NCBI RefSeq assembly: GCF_900186995.1
Contig: NZ_LT906463.1
Location: 1,984,001 to 2,048,000, forward strand
Length of the DNA stretch: 64,000 bases
Direction: 5' to 3'
Source of the DNA: Haemophilus pittmaniae
Lineage (GTDB): Bacteria; Pseudomonadota; Gammaproteobacteria; Enterobacterales; Pasteurellaceae
The notes beneath the pieces were generated by a model. That model had not been told where the DNA came from. It ran no database searches and saw only the letters and a list, made by a program, of their open reading frames with translations. Both the position numbers and the translations under genes were made by a program. Positions 33,922 through 45,402 of this stretch are shown in pieces; within the stretch, counting starts at the first letter, position 1; every line of letters starts with the position of its first letter.

Positions 33922-33972
33922 AAATTCTAATTCCTTAAGTCAAAAATTCATCCAAGAGTAAAGAAAAAACTT

Positions 33973-34052
33973 TGTAAATTCAATAAGTTAAATGTAAATT
34001 TAGTGTAAAGAATTGTCTATTTTGTAAAGTTTGTAAGGAACAAATTTACAAT
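33973..34052. promoter_or_regulatory. GTAAA repeats (CpxR-like) upstream of the TpsB gene
   Basis: GTAAA occurs at 33975-33979, 33995-33999, 34006-34010 and 34025-34029, GTAAG at 34034-34038 and the inverse TTTAC at 34046-34050. Several are 9-11 or about 20 bp apart, so they lie on one face of the helix. CpxR binds GTAAA-N4-8-GTAAA. In Haemophilus ducreyi CpxR represses the homologous lspB-lspA2 operon, so control by CpxR here is a reasonable inference. Confidence 0.45.
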
Positions 34053-34081
34053 TAAATCGGTAAAAATGGCGAATTTTAGGC

Positions 34082-34174
34082 AAAAAAAAGCCCCTAGAAA
34101 CTAGGGGCACCAAAAAGGAATTTATGAATAAAATCTCTAAAGTTTAGCTTTATCAAAGGAATCTCGATAAAACG
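34082..34174 (-). ncRNA. Candidate small RNA between pepT and the TpsB gene
   Basis: On the minus strand TTGCAA (34204-34209) and TATAAT (34181-34186) are 17 bp apart, a strong sigma-70 promoter. About 66 nt after the expected start lies a perfect terminator: GCCCCTAG, a three-base loop, CTAGGGGC, then eight U (34108-34082). The transcript of about 93 nt has no sensible reading frame. UUUAUC/GAUAAA could form a first hairpin. Alternatively it is an attenuated leader of the TpsB operon or only the pepT terminator with a chance promoter. The phased array upstream (34211-34260) argues for a regulated RNA. Confidence 0.5.
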
Positions 34175-34210
34175 TTGGCGATTATAGAAGCATTTTTTTT
34201 CCATTGCAAG

Positions 34211-34260
34211 CATTTCTTTGCAATTCTTTACAAATCTTTACACTTCTTTACATTTCTTGA
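34211..34260 (-). promoter_or_regulatory. Five phased decamers, GTAAA-N5-GTAAA type, upstream of the small RNA
   Basis: Five consecutive 10-bp units (CATTTCTTTG, CAATTCTTTA, CAAATCTTTA, CACTTCTTTA, CATTTCTTGA). On the minus strand they give GTAAAG every 10 bp for three turns, then GCAAAG, directly upstream of the -35 box at 34204-34209. This is the exact spacing of CpxR boxes. The array overlaps the last codons of pepT. Confidence 0.5.
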
Positions 34261-35474
34261 TCTTGAACAAGATTTATAATCACCTCAACGGCTTTTTCCA
34301 TGCCCTGCAAGGAAACGAGTTCATGTTTGCTATGAAAATTATAGCCTCCGGTAAAAATATTCGGACAAGCCAAACCTTTTTCCGCTAAAAATGCGCCATC
34401 GGTTCCGCCTCGAATCGGTTGGTGATTTGGAGTAGTTCCCGCCTTCCGCATCGCCCGATCCGCTACTTCAATCGCTTGTGGGACTTTTTCTACACAATCA
34501 TACATATTGCGATAATTGTCGCTGATCTGTAATTCCAATGGTTTTCTCAATTTGTGCTGACGATTAAATTCTGCCGCCCAATTTTGTAAAAAGGCTTTAC
34601 GTGCATTAAAGGCTTCCGCATCAAAGTCACGAATCAAATAGTGCATTTCTACCCGCTCGACATCGCCACTGAAATAATCCAAATGGAAAAAGCCTTCTTT
34701 GCCCTCAGTTAATTCTGGCACTTCTTGCGCCGGTAAGCCTTGTTGGAAAGCGCAGGCTAAAGTCAGTGCATTGACCATTTTTCCTTTGGCAAAGCCCGGA
34801 TGGATCGCGCGTCCGTGAATAATCACCTTAGCCAAGGCGGCATTAAAATTCTCATATTCCAATTCGCCGACTGCACCTCCGTCAATGGTATAGGCCCAAT
34901 CGCATGGAAAATCTTCCAGTGGGAAATATTGAATACCTAAGCCTATTTCTTCATCCGGCGTGAAAGCAACACGAATATGGCAATGCGGCAAATTGTCTTT
35001 TTGCAGAATTTCCAAGGCGGTCATGATCTCCGCAATCCCCGCTTTATTATCGGCACCTAATAAGGTGTTACCGTCAGCGACAATAAGCGTTTGACCGACT
35101 AATTGATGCAAAAACGGATAATAAACCGGACTGATAAATTCTTCGCCAATCCCCAAGGCAATATCTCCACCGCGATAATTTTCAATCACTTCCGCCTGTA
35201 CATTTTTGCCGGAACATTGCGGTGAGGTATCTAAGTGGGCAATCAGACCGATTGTGCGTTTGAGTTCAGGTCGATTTGCCGGTAAATAGGCGGTGACCAC
35301 CGCATGCTTGCTGACCTTGACGTCCTGTAAACCCAATGCAAGTAATTCCTGTTGTAGCGCTTCCGCTAACTTCATTTGACCTGCGGAGCTAGGCGAATGC
35401 TTGGCTGAAGGTTTTGACTGGGTATCAAAACCAACATAACCAAGAAAACGGCTTAATAGATTATTGTTTTGCAT
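34248..35474 (-). CDS. pepT: Peptidase T (tripeptide aminopeptidase)
   Basis: An M20B zinc aminopeptidase that removes the N-terminal residue from tripeptides in the cytosol. Metal and catalytic residues are present in order: HLD in IAHLDTSP (about 80), D in GADNKAG, EE in TPDEEIGLG, D in TIDGGAVGEL and H in NFHSKHELV near the C-terminus. 408 residues, normal for the family. It starts with ATG preceded by GGAGA and is transcribed divergently from potA. The stop codon lies within the decamer array upstream of the small RNA. Confidence 0.95.
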   Translation of the reverse strand: MQNNNLLSRFLGYVGFDTQSKPSAKHSPSSAGQMKLAEALQQELLALGLQDVKVSKHAVVTAYLPANRPELKRTIGLIAHLDTSPQCSGKNVQAEVIENYRGGDIALGIGEEFISPVYYPFLHQLVGQTLIVADGNTLLGADNKAGIAEIMTALEILQKDNLPHCHIRVAFTPDEEIGLGIQYFPLEDFPCDWAYTIDGGAVGELEYENFNAALAKVIIHGRAIHPGFAKGKMVNALTLACAFQQGLPAQEVPELTEGKEGFFHLDYFSGDVERVEMHYLIRDFDAEAFNARKAFLQNWAAEFNRQHKLRKPLELQISDNYRNMYDCVEKVPQAIEVADRAMRKAGTTPNHQPIRGGTDGAFLAEKGLACPNIFTGGYNFHSKHELVSLQGMEKAVEVIINLVQDQEM

Positions 35475-35849
35475 GAAAGTCTCCTTTTTATTGTTGCCCG
35501 CTAGTGTAATAGCTATCGGCTACAAGGATTTTGATATATGACAAAAAGAGCCAAAAAGCTGTAGATAATATCTGGTCGAAAGGCGGGGCAAACGCCCTAT
35601 CGCTTTCTCATGTTTTATCGAAAACCGCACCTAACCCATTGATTTTATTAGATATGATTTAAAAATCAGAAAAAGCGGCTAATGACAGAGCTTTTCTTTT
35701 GAAAAAAATTCCGTAAATCACCGATAAGTCCTTTGACTTATTATGAATTCCCGATATTATAAGGACCTTTTAAATCACCCCTGCCCCGCAGGTCGTTTCT
35801 ACTCAGTACCATTTTTTATTGGTGAAATTTAGGGAGAAAACCAAAGCTA
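35475..35849. promoter_or_regulatory. pepT-potA divergent intergenic region
   Basis: Holds dispersed repeat copy E (35593-35655) and a potA promoter: TTGACT (35733-35738), 16 bp, TATTAT (35755-35760). A long leader follows to the GTG start of potA with AGGGAG at 35831-35836. No gene seen. Confidence 0.55.
35593..35655 (+). repeat. Dispersed repeat copy E
   Basis: AAACGCCCTA and CATTGATTTTATTAG with 48-bp spacing. The minus-strand reading NKINGLGAVFDKT then meets a stop, so this copy is not a peptide-coding one. Confidence 0.7.
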
Positions 35850-36968
35850 GTGGAAAATACGGTTCAACAAAAGCCTATCATTGAGCTTCGTTCTATTACG
35901 AAATCCTACGGTTCTAACACCATCATCAAAGATTTCAATCTCACGATTAACAACGGTGAATTCTTAACCATTCTAGGCCCATCGGGCTGCGGTAAAACTA
36001 CCGTACTACGCCTATTGGCCGGTTTGGAAGAATTGAATTCCGGCAACATTATTCTTGACGGTGAAGACATCACCAATGTGCCGGCAGAAAAACGCCATGT
36101 TAATACGGTATTCCAAAGTTATGCCCTGTTCCCGCATATGACTATTTTTGAAAATGTGGCCTTCGGTTTGCGTATGCAAAAAGTGTCAGAAGCAGAAATC
36201 AAACCGCGCGTAATGGATGCCTTGAAAATGGTGCAATTGGAGGAAATGGCGGATCGTAAACCGACCCAACTTTCCGGCGGTCAGCAACAACGTATTGCGA
36301 TTGCCCGTGCGGTGGTTAATAAACCGAAAGTATTGTTATTGGACGAATCCTTATCGGCACTGGACTACAAATTGCGTAAACAAATGCAATATGAATTAAA
36401 ACAATTGCAGCGCAAATTGGGCATTACCTTTATTTTCGTTACCCACGACCAAGAAGAAGCGATCACCATGTCCGATCGCATTATTTTGTTACGTAAGGGT
36501 AAAATCGAACAAGACGGTTCGCCACGTGAAATTTATGAAGATCCGGCTAACCTCTTCGTAGCCCGCTTTATCGGTGAAATCAACGTTTTTGATGCCACCG
36601 TGATCGAGCGTAAAAATGAGAAGGAAGTGTTGGCAAACGTGGAAGGACGGATATGCGATATTTATACCGATATTCCGGTTACTAAGGATCAAAAATTACA
36701 GGTGTTGTTACGCCCTGAAGATATCGTGATCGAAGAATTAGATGAAAATGAACACAGTAACGCCATTATTGGCCATATTGTGGATCGTACCTACAAAGGT
36801 ATGACATTGGAGTCTAGCGTGGAATTCGACCACAACGGCAAACGTGTGTTAGTCAGCGAATTCTTTAACGAAGATGATCCACATATGGATCACAGCGTCG
36901 GTCAACGGGTCGGCATCACATGGCACGAAGGTTGGGAGGTTGTACTCAACGATGAAGATAATCAATAA
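35850..36968 (+). CDS. potA: Spermidine/putrescine ABC transporter ATPase
   Basis: Cytosolic ATPase of the polyamine importer PotABCD. Walker [10 protein letters not shown], signature LSGGQQQR, Walker [13 protein letters not shown] and switch His in FVTHDQEEA are all intact; a TOBE domain fills the last 120 residues. The start is GTG with AGGGAG upstream; 372 residues is normal. Its 3' end overlaps the likely ATG of potB (36952). Confidence 0.95.
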   Translation: MENTVQQKPIIELRSITKSYGSNTIIKDFNLTINNGEFLTILGPSGCGKTTVLRLLAGLEELNSGNIILDGEDITNVPAEKRHVNTVFQSYALFPHMTIFENVAFGLRMQKVSEAEIKPRVMDALKMVQLEEMADRKPTQLSGGQQQRIAIARAVVNKPKVLLLDESLSALDYKLRKQMQYELKQLQRKLGITFIFVTHDQEEAITMSDRIILLRKGKIEQDGSPREIYEDPANLFVARFIGEINVFDATVIERKNEKEVLANVEGRICDIYTDIPVTKDQKLQVLLRPEDIVIEELDENEHSNAIIGHIVDRTYKGMTLESSVEFDHNGKRVLVSEFFNEDDPHMDHSVGQRVGITWHEGWEVVLNDEDNQ

Positions 36969-37811
36969 TAAATTCCAAAAAGTTACGGTTGCGATTATCT
37001 TCGGTTGGTTGATCTTTTTGTACTGATCCCCAACGTTTTAGTGTTGTTGGTCAGTTTCCTCACCCGTGATGGTAGCAACTTTTACGCTCTGCCGTTTAGT
37101 TTAGAGAACTACATCAACCTGTTTAATCCGCTCTATGCGCAGGTGGTGTGGAATTCCCTCTATATGTCGGGGATCGCCACCATTATTTGTTTATTGGTTG
37201 GTTACCCGTTCGCCTTTATGGTGAGCAAAATCAATCCGAAATACCGGGCACTATTGCTATTTTTAGTGGTATTACCGTTCTGGACTAACTCTCTAATTCG
37301 GATTTACGGTATGAAAGTATTCCTTGGCGTAAAAGGCGTGATGAACACCATGCTGATGGATATGGGATTACTCGATGAACCAATCCGTATTTTAAATACG
37401 GAAGTCGCAGTGATTATCGGCTTAGTCTATTTGCTATTGCCATTTATGATTCTGCCGCTCTACTCGGCCATTGAAAAATTGGATGGGCGTTTATTAGAAG
37501 CGGCCCGTGACTTAGGAGCGAATCCGCTTCAGCGTTTCTTCAAAGTGATTCTGCCACTCACTATGCCGGGCATCGTAGCCGGCTGTTTATTGGTATTATT
37601 GCCGGCGATGGGTATGTTCTATGTGGCCGACTTGCTAGGTGGCGCCAAAGTGTTATTGGTGGGTAACGTAATTAAGAGCGAATTCTTAATTTCCCGCAAC
37701 TGGCCGTTCGGTTCAGCAATTAGTATCGGTTTAACCATTTTAATGGCATTGCTGATCTTTATTTACTACCGAGCCAATAAGTTGTTAAACAAAAAAGTGG
37801 AGTTGGAATAA
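36952..37811 (+). pseudogene. potB: Spermidine/putrescine permease PotB, apparent frameshift near the 5' end
   Basis: The expected start ATG at 36952 overlaps potA and reads [19 protein letters not shown] then LIFLY and a stop at 37024. The remaining frame, from FVLIPNVLVLLVSFLTRDG on, is intact to 37811. One extra T in the run at 37015-37019 (five T) would join them as GWLIFFVLIPN, matching PotB. The permease otherwise has six membrane segments and the EAA loop EAARDLGANPLQRF. Restart at a TTG (37005) could give a protein short of 17 residues. Sequencing slip, slippage at the T-run or true loss are all possible. Confidence 0.8.
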
Positions 37812-38581
37812 TGAGCCGTTTACTACGCAATATTTTTATGTTTGTGGTGTACGCTTATTTGTACATTCCAATCATCATTTTGGTTACCAATTCCTTTAAC
37901 GCCGACCGTTATGGTTTAAGTTGGAAAGGCTTTAGCTGGAACTGGTATGAACGTTTATTTAACAACGACACCTTAATTCAAGCGGCAATCCATTCCGTGA
38001 CTATCGCCTTTTTTGCCGCTACCTTAGCAACTATTGTTGGTGGTTTAACGGCAATCGCCCTTTACCGTTACCGTTTCCGCGGTAAACAAGCGGTTAGCGG
38101 GATGCTATTTATCGTAATGATGTCACCGGATATCGTAATGGCGGTGTCCTTGTTGGCATTGTTTATGGTTGTCGGAATTTCCTTAGGCTTTTGGTCCTTA
38201 TTATTGGCACACGTGACCTTCTGTCTGCCTTATGTGACGGTCAGCATTTTCTCCCGTCTCAATGGGTTTGATGCCAGAATGTTGGAAGCGGCTAAAGACT
38301 TAGGTGCTAGTGAAGTGACGATTTTACGCAAAATTATCATTCCATTAGCCTTGCCGGCGATTGTTTCCGGTTGGTTATTGAGCTTTACCATTTCCTTAGA
38401 CGATGTGGTGGTCTCCTCCTTCGTGAGTGGCGTCAGCTACGAAATTCTACCGTTGCGTATTTTCTCCTTGGTGAAAACCGGGGTTACGCCGGAAGTCAAC
38501 GCTCTCGCAACCATTATGATCGTGCTTTCCTTGGCGTTGGTGATTTTATCTCAGCTAATCACTCGCAAAAATAAGCAGTAA
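37811..38581 (+). CDS. potC: Spermidine/putrescine permease PotC
   Basis: Second inner-membrane subunit of the polyamine importer. Starts at TAATG, sharing one base with the potB stop. Six membrane segments; the EAA loop EAAKDLGASEVTILRK contacts PotA. 256 residues, normal. The frame is uninterrupted, which suggests the potB shift is recent or an artefact. Confidence 0.95.
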   Translation: MSRLLRNIFMFVVYAYLYIPIIILVTNSFNADRYGLSWKGFSWNWYERLFNNDTLIQAAIHSVTIAFFAATLATIVGGLTAIALYRYRFRGKQAVSGMLFIVMMSPDIVMAVSLLALFMVVGISLGFWSLLLAHVTFCLPYVTVSIFSRLNGFDARMLEAAKDLGASEVTILRKIIIPLALPAIVSGWLLSFTISLDDVVVSSFVSGVSYEILPLRIFSLVKTGVTPEVNALATIMIVLSLALVILSQLITRKNKQ

Positions 38582-38624
38582 GGTATTAAAAAGGTTTCAC
38601 AAAACCTAGTGAATACAATAGAAT

Positions 38625-38655
38625 ACGCCTCGACGCACAATCGGGGCGTTTTTTT
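38625..38655 (+). terminator. Hairpin with T-run between potC and potD
   Basis: ACGCCTCGA, seven-base loop, TCGGGGCGT and seven T. It would lower potD or, as is usual for binding proteins, stabilise the upstream message. potD follows 75 bp later with its own ribosome site. Confidence 0.65.
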
Positions 38656-38730
38656 ATGCCTAGAATCAATGAAGATTAATCCATAAAGGTTTTAGGCGGT
38701 TTTTTTACGACTCTCATTGGAGAACAAGAA

Positions 38731-39816
38731 ATGAAAAAAATTGCAGGATTATTCGCAGTAAGCCTTGTGGCTTTAGCGGTTACCGGCTGTAACGACAAAG
38801 AAACCAAAGCGGCTGACAACAATGCGCCGGCTGCTAAGGGTAACGATACCGTTTACCTCTATACGTGGACGGAATATGTACCGGACGGTTTATTGGATGA
38901 ATTTACCAAAGAAACCGGCATTAAAGTGATCGTTGCCAGCCTTGAATCCAACGAAACCATGTACGCCAAACTCAAAACCCAAGGCGAAGCCGGCGGTTAT
39001 GATGTGATTGCGCCGTCAAACTACTTCGTTTCTAAAATGGGCCGTGAAGGCATGTTAATGCCATTGGATCATAGCAAATTACCGGTAATGAAAGAGCTTG
39101 ATCCGGATTGGTTAAACAAACCTTACGACCAAGGCAACAAATATTCCCTACCACAATTGTTAGGCGCACCGGGTATTGCATTCAATACCAATACTTACAA
39201 AGGCAGCGACTTCACCGCTTGGGGCGATTTGTGGAAACCGGAATTTGCCAACAAAGTTCAATTGCTGGATGATGCCCGTGAAGTATTCAATATTGCGCTG
39301 TTAAAACTTGGCCAAGATCCAAATACCAAAGATCCGGCAATCATCAAACAAGCTTACGAAGAATTATTAAAATTACGTCCGAACGTATTAGCCTTCAATT
39401 CAGATAACCCGGCCAACGCCTTTATCTCCGGCGAAGTGGAAGTGGGTCAATTGTGGAATGGTTCCGTGCGTATCGCGAAAAAAGAACAAGCGCCATTAGA
39501 TATGGTGTTCCCGAAAGAAGGTCCGGTACTTTGGGTAGATACCTTGGCAATTCCAAGTACATCTAAAAATCCGGATGGTGCCCACAAATTGATCAACTAT
39601 ATGTTGGGCAAAAAAGCTGCGGAAAAATTGACCTTGGCAATCGGCTACCCGACTTCCAACTTAGAAGCGAAAAAAGCCTTACCAAAAGAAATTACCGAAG
39701 ATCCGGCTATCTATCCAACAGCTGAAATTCTTCAAAAAAGCTATTGGCAGGATGATGTAGGTGATGCGATTCAATATTACGAACAGTATTACCAAGAGCT
39801 TAAAGCCGCTAAATAA
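38731..39816 (+). CDS. potD: Spermidine/putrescine-binding lipoprotein PotD
   Basis: Periplasmic binding protein of PotABCD. The signal peptide ends in the lipobox VTGC (Cys about 20), so this is membrane-anchored, unlike enterobacterial PotD which is soluble. Polyamine-site features are present (YTWTEYVPDGLLDEFTKET; SNYFVSKM; LPQLLGAPGIAFN; WNGSVRIA). 361 residues. It is followed by a terminator. Confidence 0.93.
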   Translation: MKKIAGLFAVSLVALAVTGCNDKETKAADNNAPAAKGNDTVYLYTWTEYVPDGLLDEFTKETGIKVIVASLESNETMYAKLKTQGEAGGYDVIAPSNYFVSKMGREGMLMPLDHSKLPVMKELDPDWLNKPYDQGNKYSLPQLLGAPGIAFNTNTYKGSDFTAWGDLWKPEFANKVQLLDDAREVFNIALLKLGQDPNTKDPAIIKQAYEELLKLRPNVLAFNSDNPANAFISGEVEVGQLWNGSVRIAKKEQAPLDMVFPKEGPVLWVDTLAIPSTSKNPDGAHKLINYMLGKKAAEKLTLAIGYPTSNLEAKKALPKEITEDPAIYPTAEILQKSYWQDDVGDAIQYYEQYYQELKAAK

Positions 39817-39826
39817 TCCCTATAAA

Positions 39827-39850
39827 ACCGCCGTTATCGGCGGTTTTTTT
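39827..39850 (+). terminator. potD terminator
   Basis: ACCGCCG, TTAT loop, CGGCGGT and seven T. Confidence 0.85.
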
Positions 39851-39898
39851 ATTTATTATAGTTGCCCTTACAGGCCGAATTTTCGCCTCCCTCCAAAC

Positions 39899-39963
39899 GC
39901 CCTGTCAAAAATCAACGTTTTTGCTAAAATTACACCTAAGTGATTGATTTTATTAGCATTGAA
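39899..39963 (+). repeat. Dispersed repeat copy F
   Basis: AAACGCCCTG and GATTGATTTTATTAG, spacing 48 bp. It lies in the 267-bp gap between potD and lacZ, where I see no gene. Confidence 0.7.
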
Positions 39964-40056
39964 TAAAAAAACTGTTTTTGCTAATTCGATATCGAACGAT
40001 GACTTTACGAGTATTAATTTCGCCTTGCCGACAATCCATTCGCCCCGTTAAAATAA

Positions 40057-43125
<3,069 letters not shown>

Positions 43126-43126
43126 A

Positions 43127-43187
43127 ACGCCCCTATGAAAATCCAAGTTCTTATCAAAACGACACGTAGTAATTGATTTTATTATGG
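43127..43187 (+). repeat. Dispersed repeat copy G
   Basis: AAAACGCCCC overlaps the TAA of lacZ; AATTGATTTTATTATG follows at 47-bp spacing (one base short). Confidence 0.6.
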
Positions 43188-43231
43188 TTATATAAAAAAT
43201 GCCATTAACAACTAATAAATAAGGAATGAAC

Positions 43232-43948
43232 ATGCAGTTTCCACAATTATTGCCAGCCACGCTGATCCGACGCTATAAGCGTTTTCTTGCCGACATCCAA
43301 TTGCCCGATGGCAAAATACTGACGATACACTGCGCTGCAACCGGCACTATGCTTGGTTGCAGTGAACCCGGTTCACGAATTTGGTATTGGGATTCACAAA
43401 GTGATACCCGTAAATACCCTCATTCTTGGGAACTCACTGAACTGCCCAATGGCAAATTGGTTTGTATCAATACCCATCGCGCTAATCCATTGGTACAGGA
43501 AGCCTTACAACATAAGGTCATTCAAGAATTAGCCGACTATCAGGAGATTTATCCCGAAGTAAAATATGGTGAAGAAAATAGCCGCATTGATTTTTTACTC
43601 AAGGGCGAAGGTTTGCCTGATTGCTATTTAGAAGTGAAATCCATCACTTTGGTACGTGATGGTTTAGCTGGCTTTCCGGATGCTGTAACCACCCGCGGAC
43701 AAAAACATTTACGCGAACTGTTAGCCATGAAGCGCCAAGGCCATCGAGCGGTGGTCCTGTTTGCAGGGCTACATAATGGCTTTGATCGTTTCCAAGCGGC
43801 AGCCGATATTGATCCTGTGTATGCCAAACTATTACAGGAAGTCCGAGCTCTTGGCGTGGAGGCCTACGCCTACGCCGGCCAGTTTGACTGCTTGGATGGG
43901 CGCCCAATCAGCCTCGCCTTAAGTCATAGTGTTCCGCTACTTGATTAA
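43232..43948 (+). CDS. sfsA: SfsA family protein
   Basis: Named sugar fermentation stimulation protein; it has an OB-like N-terminal domain and a nuclease-like C-terminal fold (IDFLLKG ... [11 protein letters not shown] contains the D...ExK set). ATG at 43232 ([21 protein letters not shown]) is preferred over the ATG two codons earlier because AAGGA would overlap the latter and SfsA proteins align from here. 238 residues. Biological role is uncertain even in E. coli. Confidence 0.9.
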   Translation: MQFPQLLPATLIRRYKRFLADIQLPDGKILTIHCAATGTMLGCSEPGSRIWYWDSQSDTRKYPHSWELTELPNGKLVCINTHRANPLVQEALQHKVIQELADYQEIYPEVKYGEENSRIDFLLKGEGLPDCYLEVKSITLVRDGLAGFPDAVTTRGQKHLRELLAMKRQGHRAVVLFAGLHNGFDRFQAAADIDPVYAKLLQEVRALGVEAYAYAGQFDCLDGRPISLALSHSVPLLD

Positions 43949-43954
43949 TTATTT

Positions 43955-44006
43955 GAGAATTATTTGCATTTGTTATTGACAATGTATTTGAGAACTATTA
44001 TCATCT
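43955..44006. promoter_or_regulatory. Two Fur-box-like sites around a promoter
   Basis: GAGAATTATTTGCATTT (43955-43971) lies just upstream of TTGACA (43976-43981); TTGAGAACTATTATCATCT (43988-44006) covers the 17-bp spacer and the -10 TATCAT (43999-44004). Both resemble Fur boxes (GATAAT/ATTATC arms). This is the usual layout of an iron-repressed promoter. Confidence 0.65.
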
Positions 44007-44009
44007 CAA

Positions 44010-44078
44010 CCATTCCAACAACAATTTGATAATCACTCCAACTTTAGCGCCTATTTCCCCACAAATAGGCGTTTTTTT
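44010..44078 (+). ncRNA. Candidate Fur-regulated small RNA (about 69 nt)
   Basis: Begins about six bases after the -10 element of the Fur-box promoter and ends at a perfect Rho-independent terminator: CGCCTATTT (44048-44056), loop CCCCAC with one A shared, AAATAGGCG (44063-44071), seven U. The 5' part is A/C-rich and unstructured (AACAACAATTTGATAATCAC), suited to base pairing with messages. There is no reading frame. It plays the position and design of RyhB/HrrF-type iron-sparing RNAs; I cannot say whether it is homologous to HrrF. tyrS has its own promoter downstream. Confidence 0.65.
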
Positions 44079-44089
44079 CGTGCTTTTAC

Positions 44090-44117
44090 TTTTCATTTCA
44101 ATGAGATTGTCTATAAT
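44090..44117 (+). promoter_or_regulatory. tyrS promoter
   Basis: TTTTCA (44090-44095), 16 bp, TATAAT (44112-44117), just after the small-RNA terminator and 37 bp before the tyrS ATG. Confidence 0.55.
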
Positions 44118-44153
44118 ATTTCCTCATTTTTTAACATTTACTCAGGATATGGC

Positions 44154-45341
44154 ATGACAGATATAAATACGGTTCTCGCGGAACTCAAGCGCGGCACGGA
44201 TGAAATCCTCTCTGAAGCGGATCTCATTGAAAAATTAAAAGAAAATCGTCCGCTCAAAATTAAACTTGGGGCAGACCCAACCGCTCCCGATATTCACCTC
44301 GGTCATACCGTGGTACTCAATAAATTACGTCAGTTCCAACAACTCGGCCATGAAGTCTATTTCCTAATCGGTGACTTCACCGGTATGGTTGGTGATCCAT
44401 CCGGTAAAAATGCAACCCGTCCTCCGCTTAGCCGCGAAGATGTATTACGCAATGCCGAAACCTATAAAGAACAGATCTTCAAAATTCTTGATCCGGTTAA
44501 AACCAAAATCGTCTTTAACTCCGAATGGCTTGGTCAATTAGGTACCGAAGGCATGATTCGCTTAGCCTCCAACTACACAGTAGCGCGTATGTTAGAACGT
44601 GACGATTTCAAAAAACGTTTCTCTAACAATCAACCGATTGCCATTCATGAATTTATTTATCCGTTATTACAGGGCCATGATTCCGTTGCATTACAAGCTG
44701 ATGTGGAATTAGGTGGTACCGACCAAAAATTTAACCTTTTGGTCGGCCGTGAATTGCAAAAATCAGCAGGTCTCAAGCCACAAGTCGCAATTACCTTACC
44801 GCTCTTAGTGGGTCTTGACGGTGAGAAAAAAATGTCAAAATCCTTGGGCAACTATATCGGTGTCACCGATGCACCAAGCGATATGTTCGGAAAAATCATG
44901 TCGATTTCCGATGAATTAATGTGGGATTGGTACAATCTATTATCTTTCCGTCCATTAACCGAAATCGCCCAACTGAAACAAGATGTGGCAAATGGTAAAA
45001 ACCCACGTGACGTGAAAATTCTGTTAGCCAAAGAAATTATTGCCCGTTTCCACGATACTGCAGCTGCTGATGCGGCTGAACAGGAATTTATCAATCGTTT
45101 CCAAAAAGGCGCGATGCCTGATGAAATGCCGGAATTCTCATTCAGCGGTGAAATTGGCTTGGCCGCGCTGTTAAAAGAAGCGGGTTTGGTACCTTCAACT
45201 TCCGAAGCTATTCGTGCCGCAAATCAAGGTGGTGTGAAGATCGACGGTGAAAAAGTAGATAATGTAAAAGACAATGCGCCGCAAGGTACGCACGTTTACC
45301 AAGTCGGCAAACGTAAATTTGCCCGTATTACCATCGCATAA
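44154..45341 (+). CDS. tyrS: Tyrosyl-tRNA synthetase
   Basis: Class I synthetase charging tRNA-Tyr in the cytosol. HIGH motif as HLGHT ([15 protein letters not shown]), KMSKS motif intact ([12 protein letters not shown]), and an S4 RNA-binding domain at the C-terminus ([16 protein letters not shown]). 395 residues, normal for the H. influenzae-type enzyme. AGGA upstream of ATG. Ends before a terminator. Confidence 0.95.
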   Translation: MTDINTVLAELKRGTDEILSEADLIEKLKENRPLKIKLGADPTAPDIHLGHTVVLNKLRQFQQLGHEVYFLIGDFTGMVGDPSGKNATRPPLSREDVLRNAETYKEQIFKILDPVKTKIVFNSEWLGQLGTEGMIRLASNYTVARMLERDDFKKRFSNNQPIAIHEFIYPLLQGHDSVALQADVELGGTDQKFNLLVGRELQKSAGLKPQVAITLPLLVGLDGEKKMSKSLGNYIGVTDAPSDMFGKIMSISDELMWDWYNLLSFRPLTEIAQLKQDVANGKNPRDVKILLAKEIIARFHDTAAADAAEQEFINRFQKGAMPDEMPEFSFSGEIGLAALLKEAGLVPSTSEAIRAANQGGVKIDGEKVDNVKDNAPQGTHVYQVGKRKFARITIA

Positions 45342-45351
45342 TCGTTCAAAT

Positions 45352-45379
45352 AACCGCTTTTCATGAGCGGTTATTTTTT
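45352..45379 (+). terminator. tyrS terminator
   Basis: AACCGCT, TTTCATG loop, AGCGGTT, then A and six T. Confidence 0.75.
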
Positions 45380-45402
45380 AGCAAATCTGGAGAATAAAGC
45401 TT

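Noticed and set aside
34124..34147. Short plus-strand frame MNKISKV with AAGGA upstream, next to a hairpin, resembling an attenuator leader peptide
   Set aside because: No plus-strand biosynthetic gene follows; pepT and the TpsB gene are both on the minus strand, and the T-run of the hairpin is on the minus strand.
34204..34260. Pho box or OmpR site in the decamer array
   Set aside because: Pho boxes repeat every 11 bp with CTGTCAT; the GTAAA core at exactly 10 bp fits CpxR better.
37005..37811. PotB starting at TTG 37005 as the natural start
   Set aside because: It drops the conserved first 17 residues, which are found in the other frame immediately upstream with a regular ATG overlapping potA.
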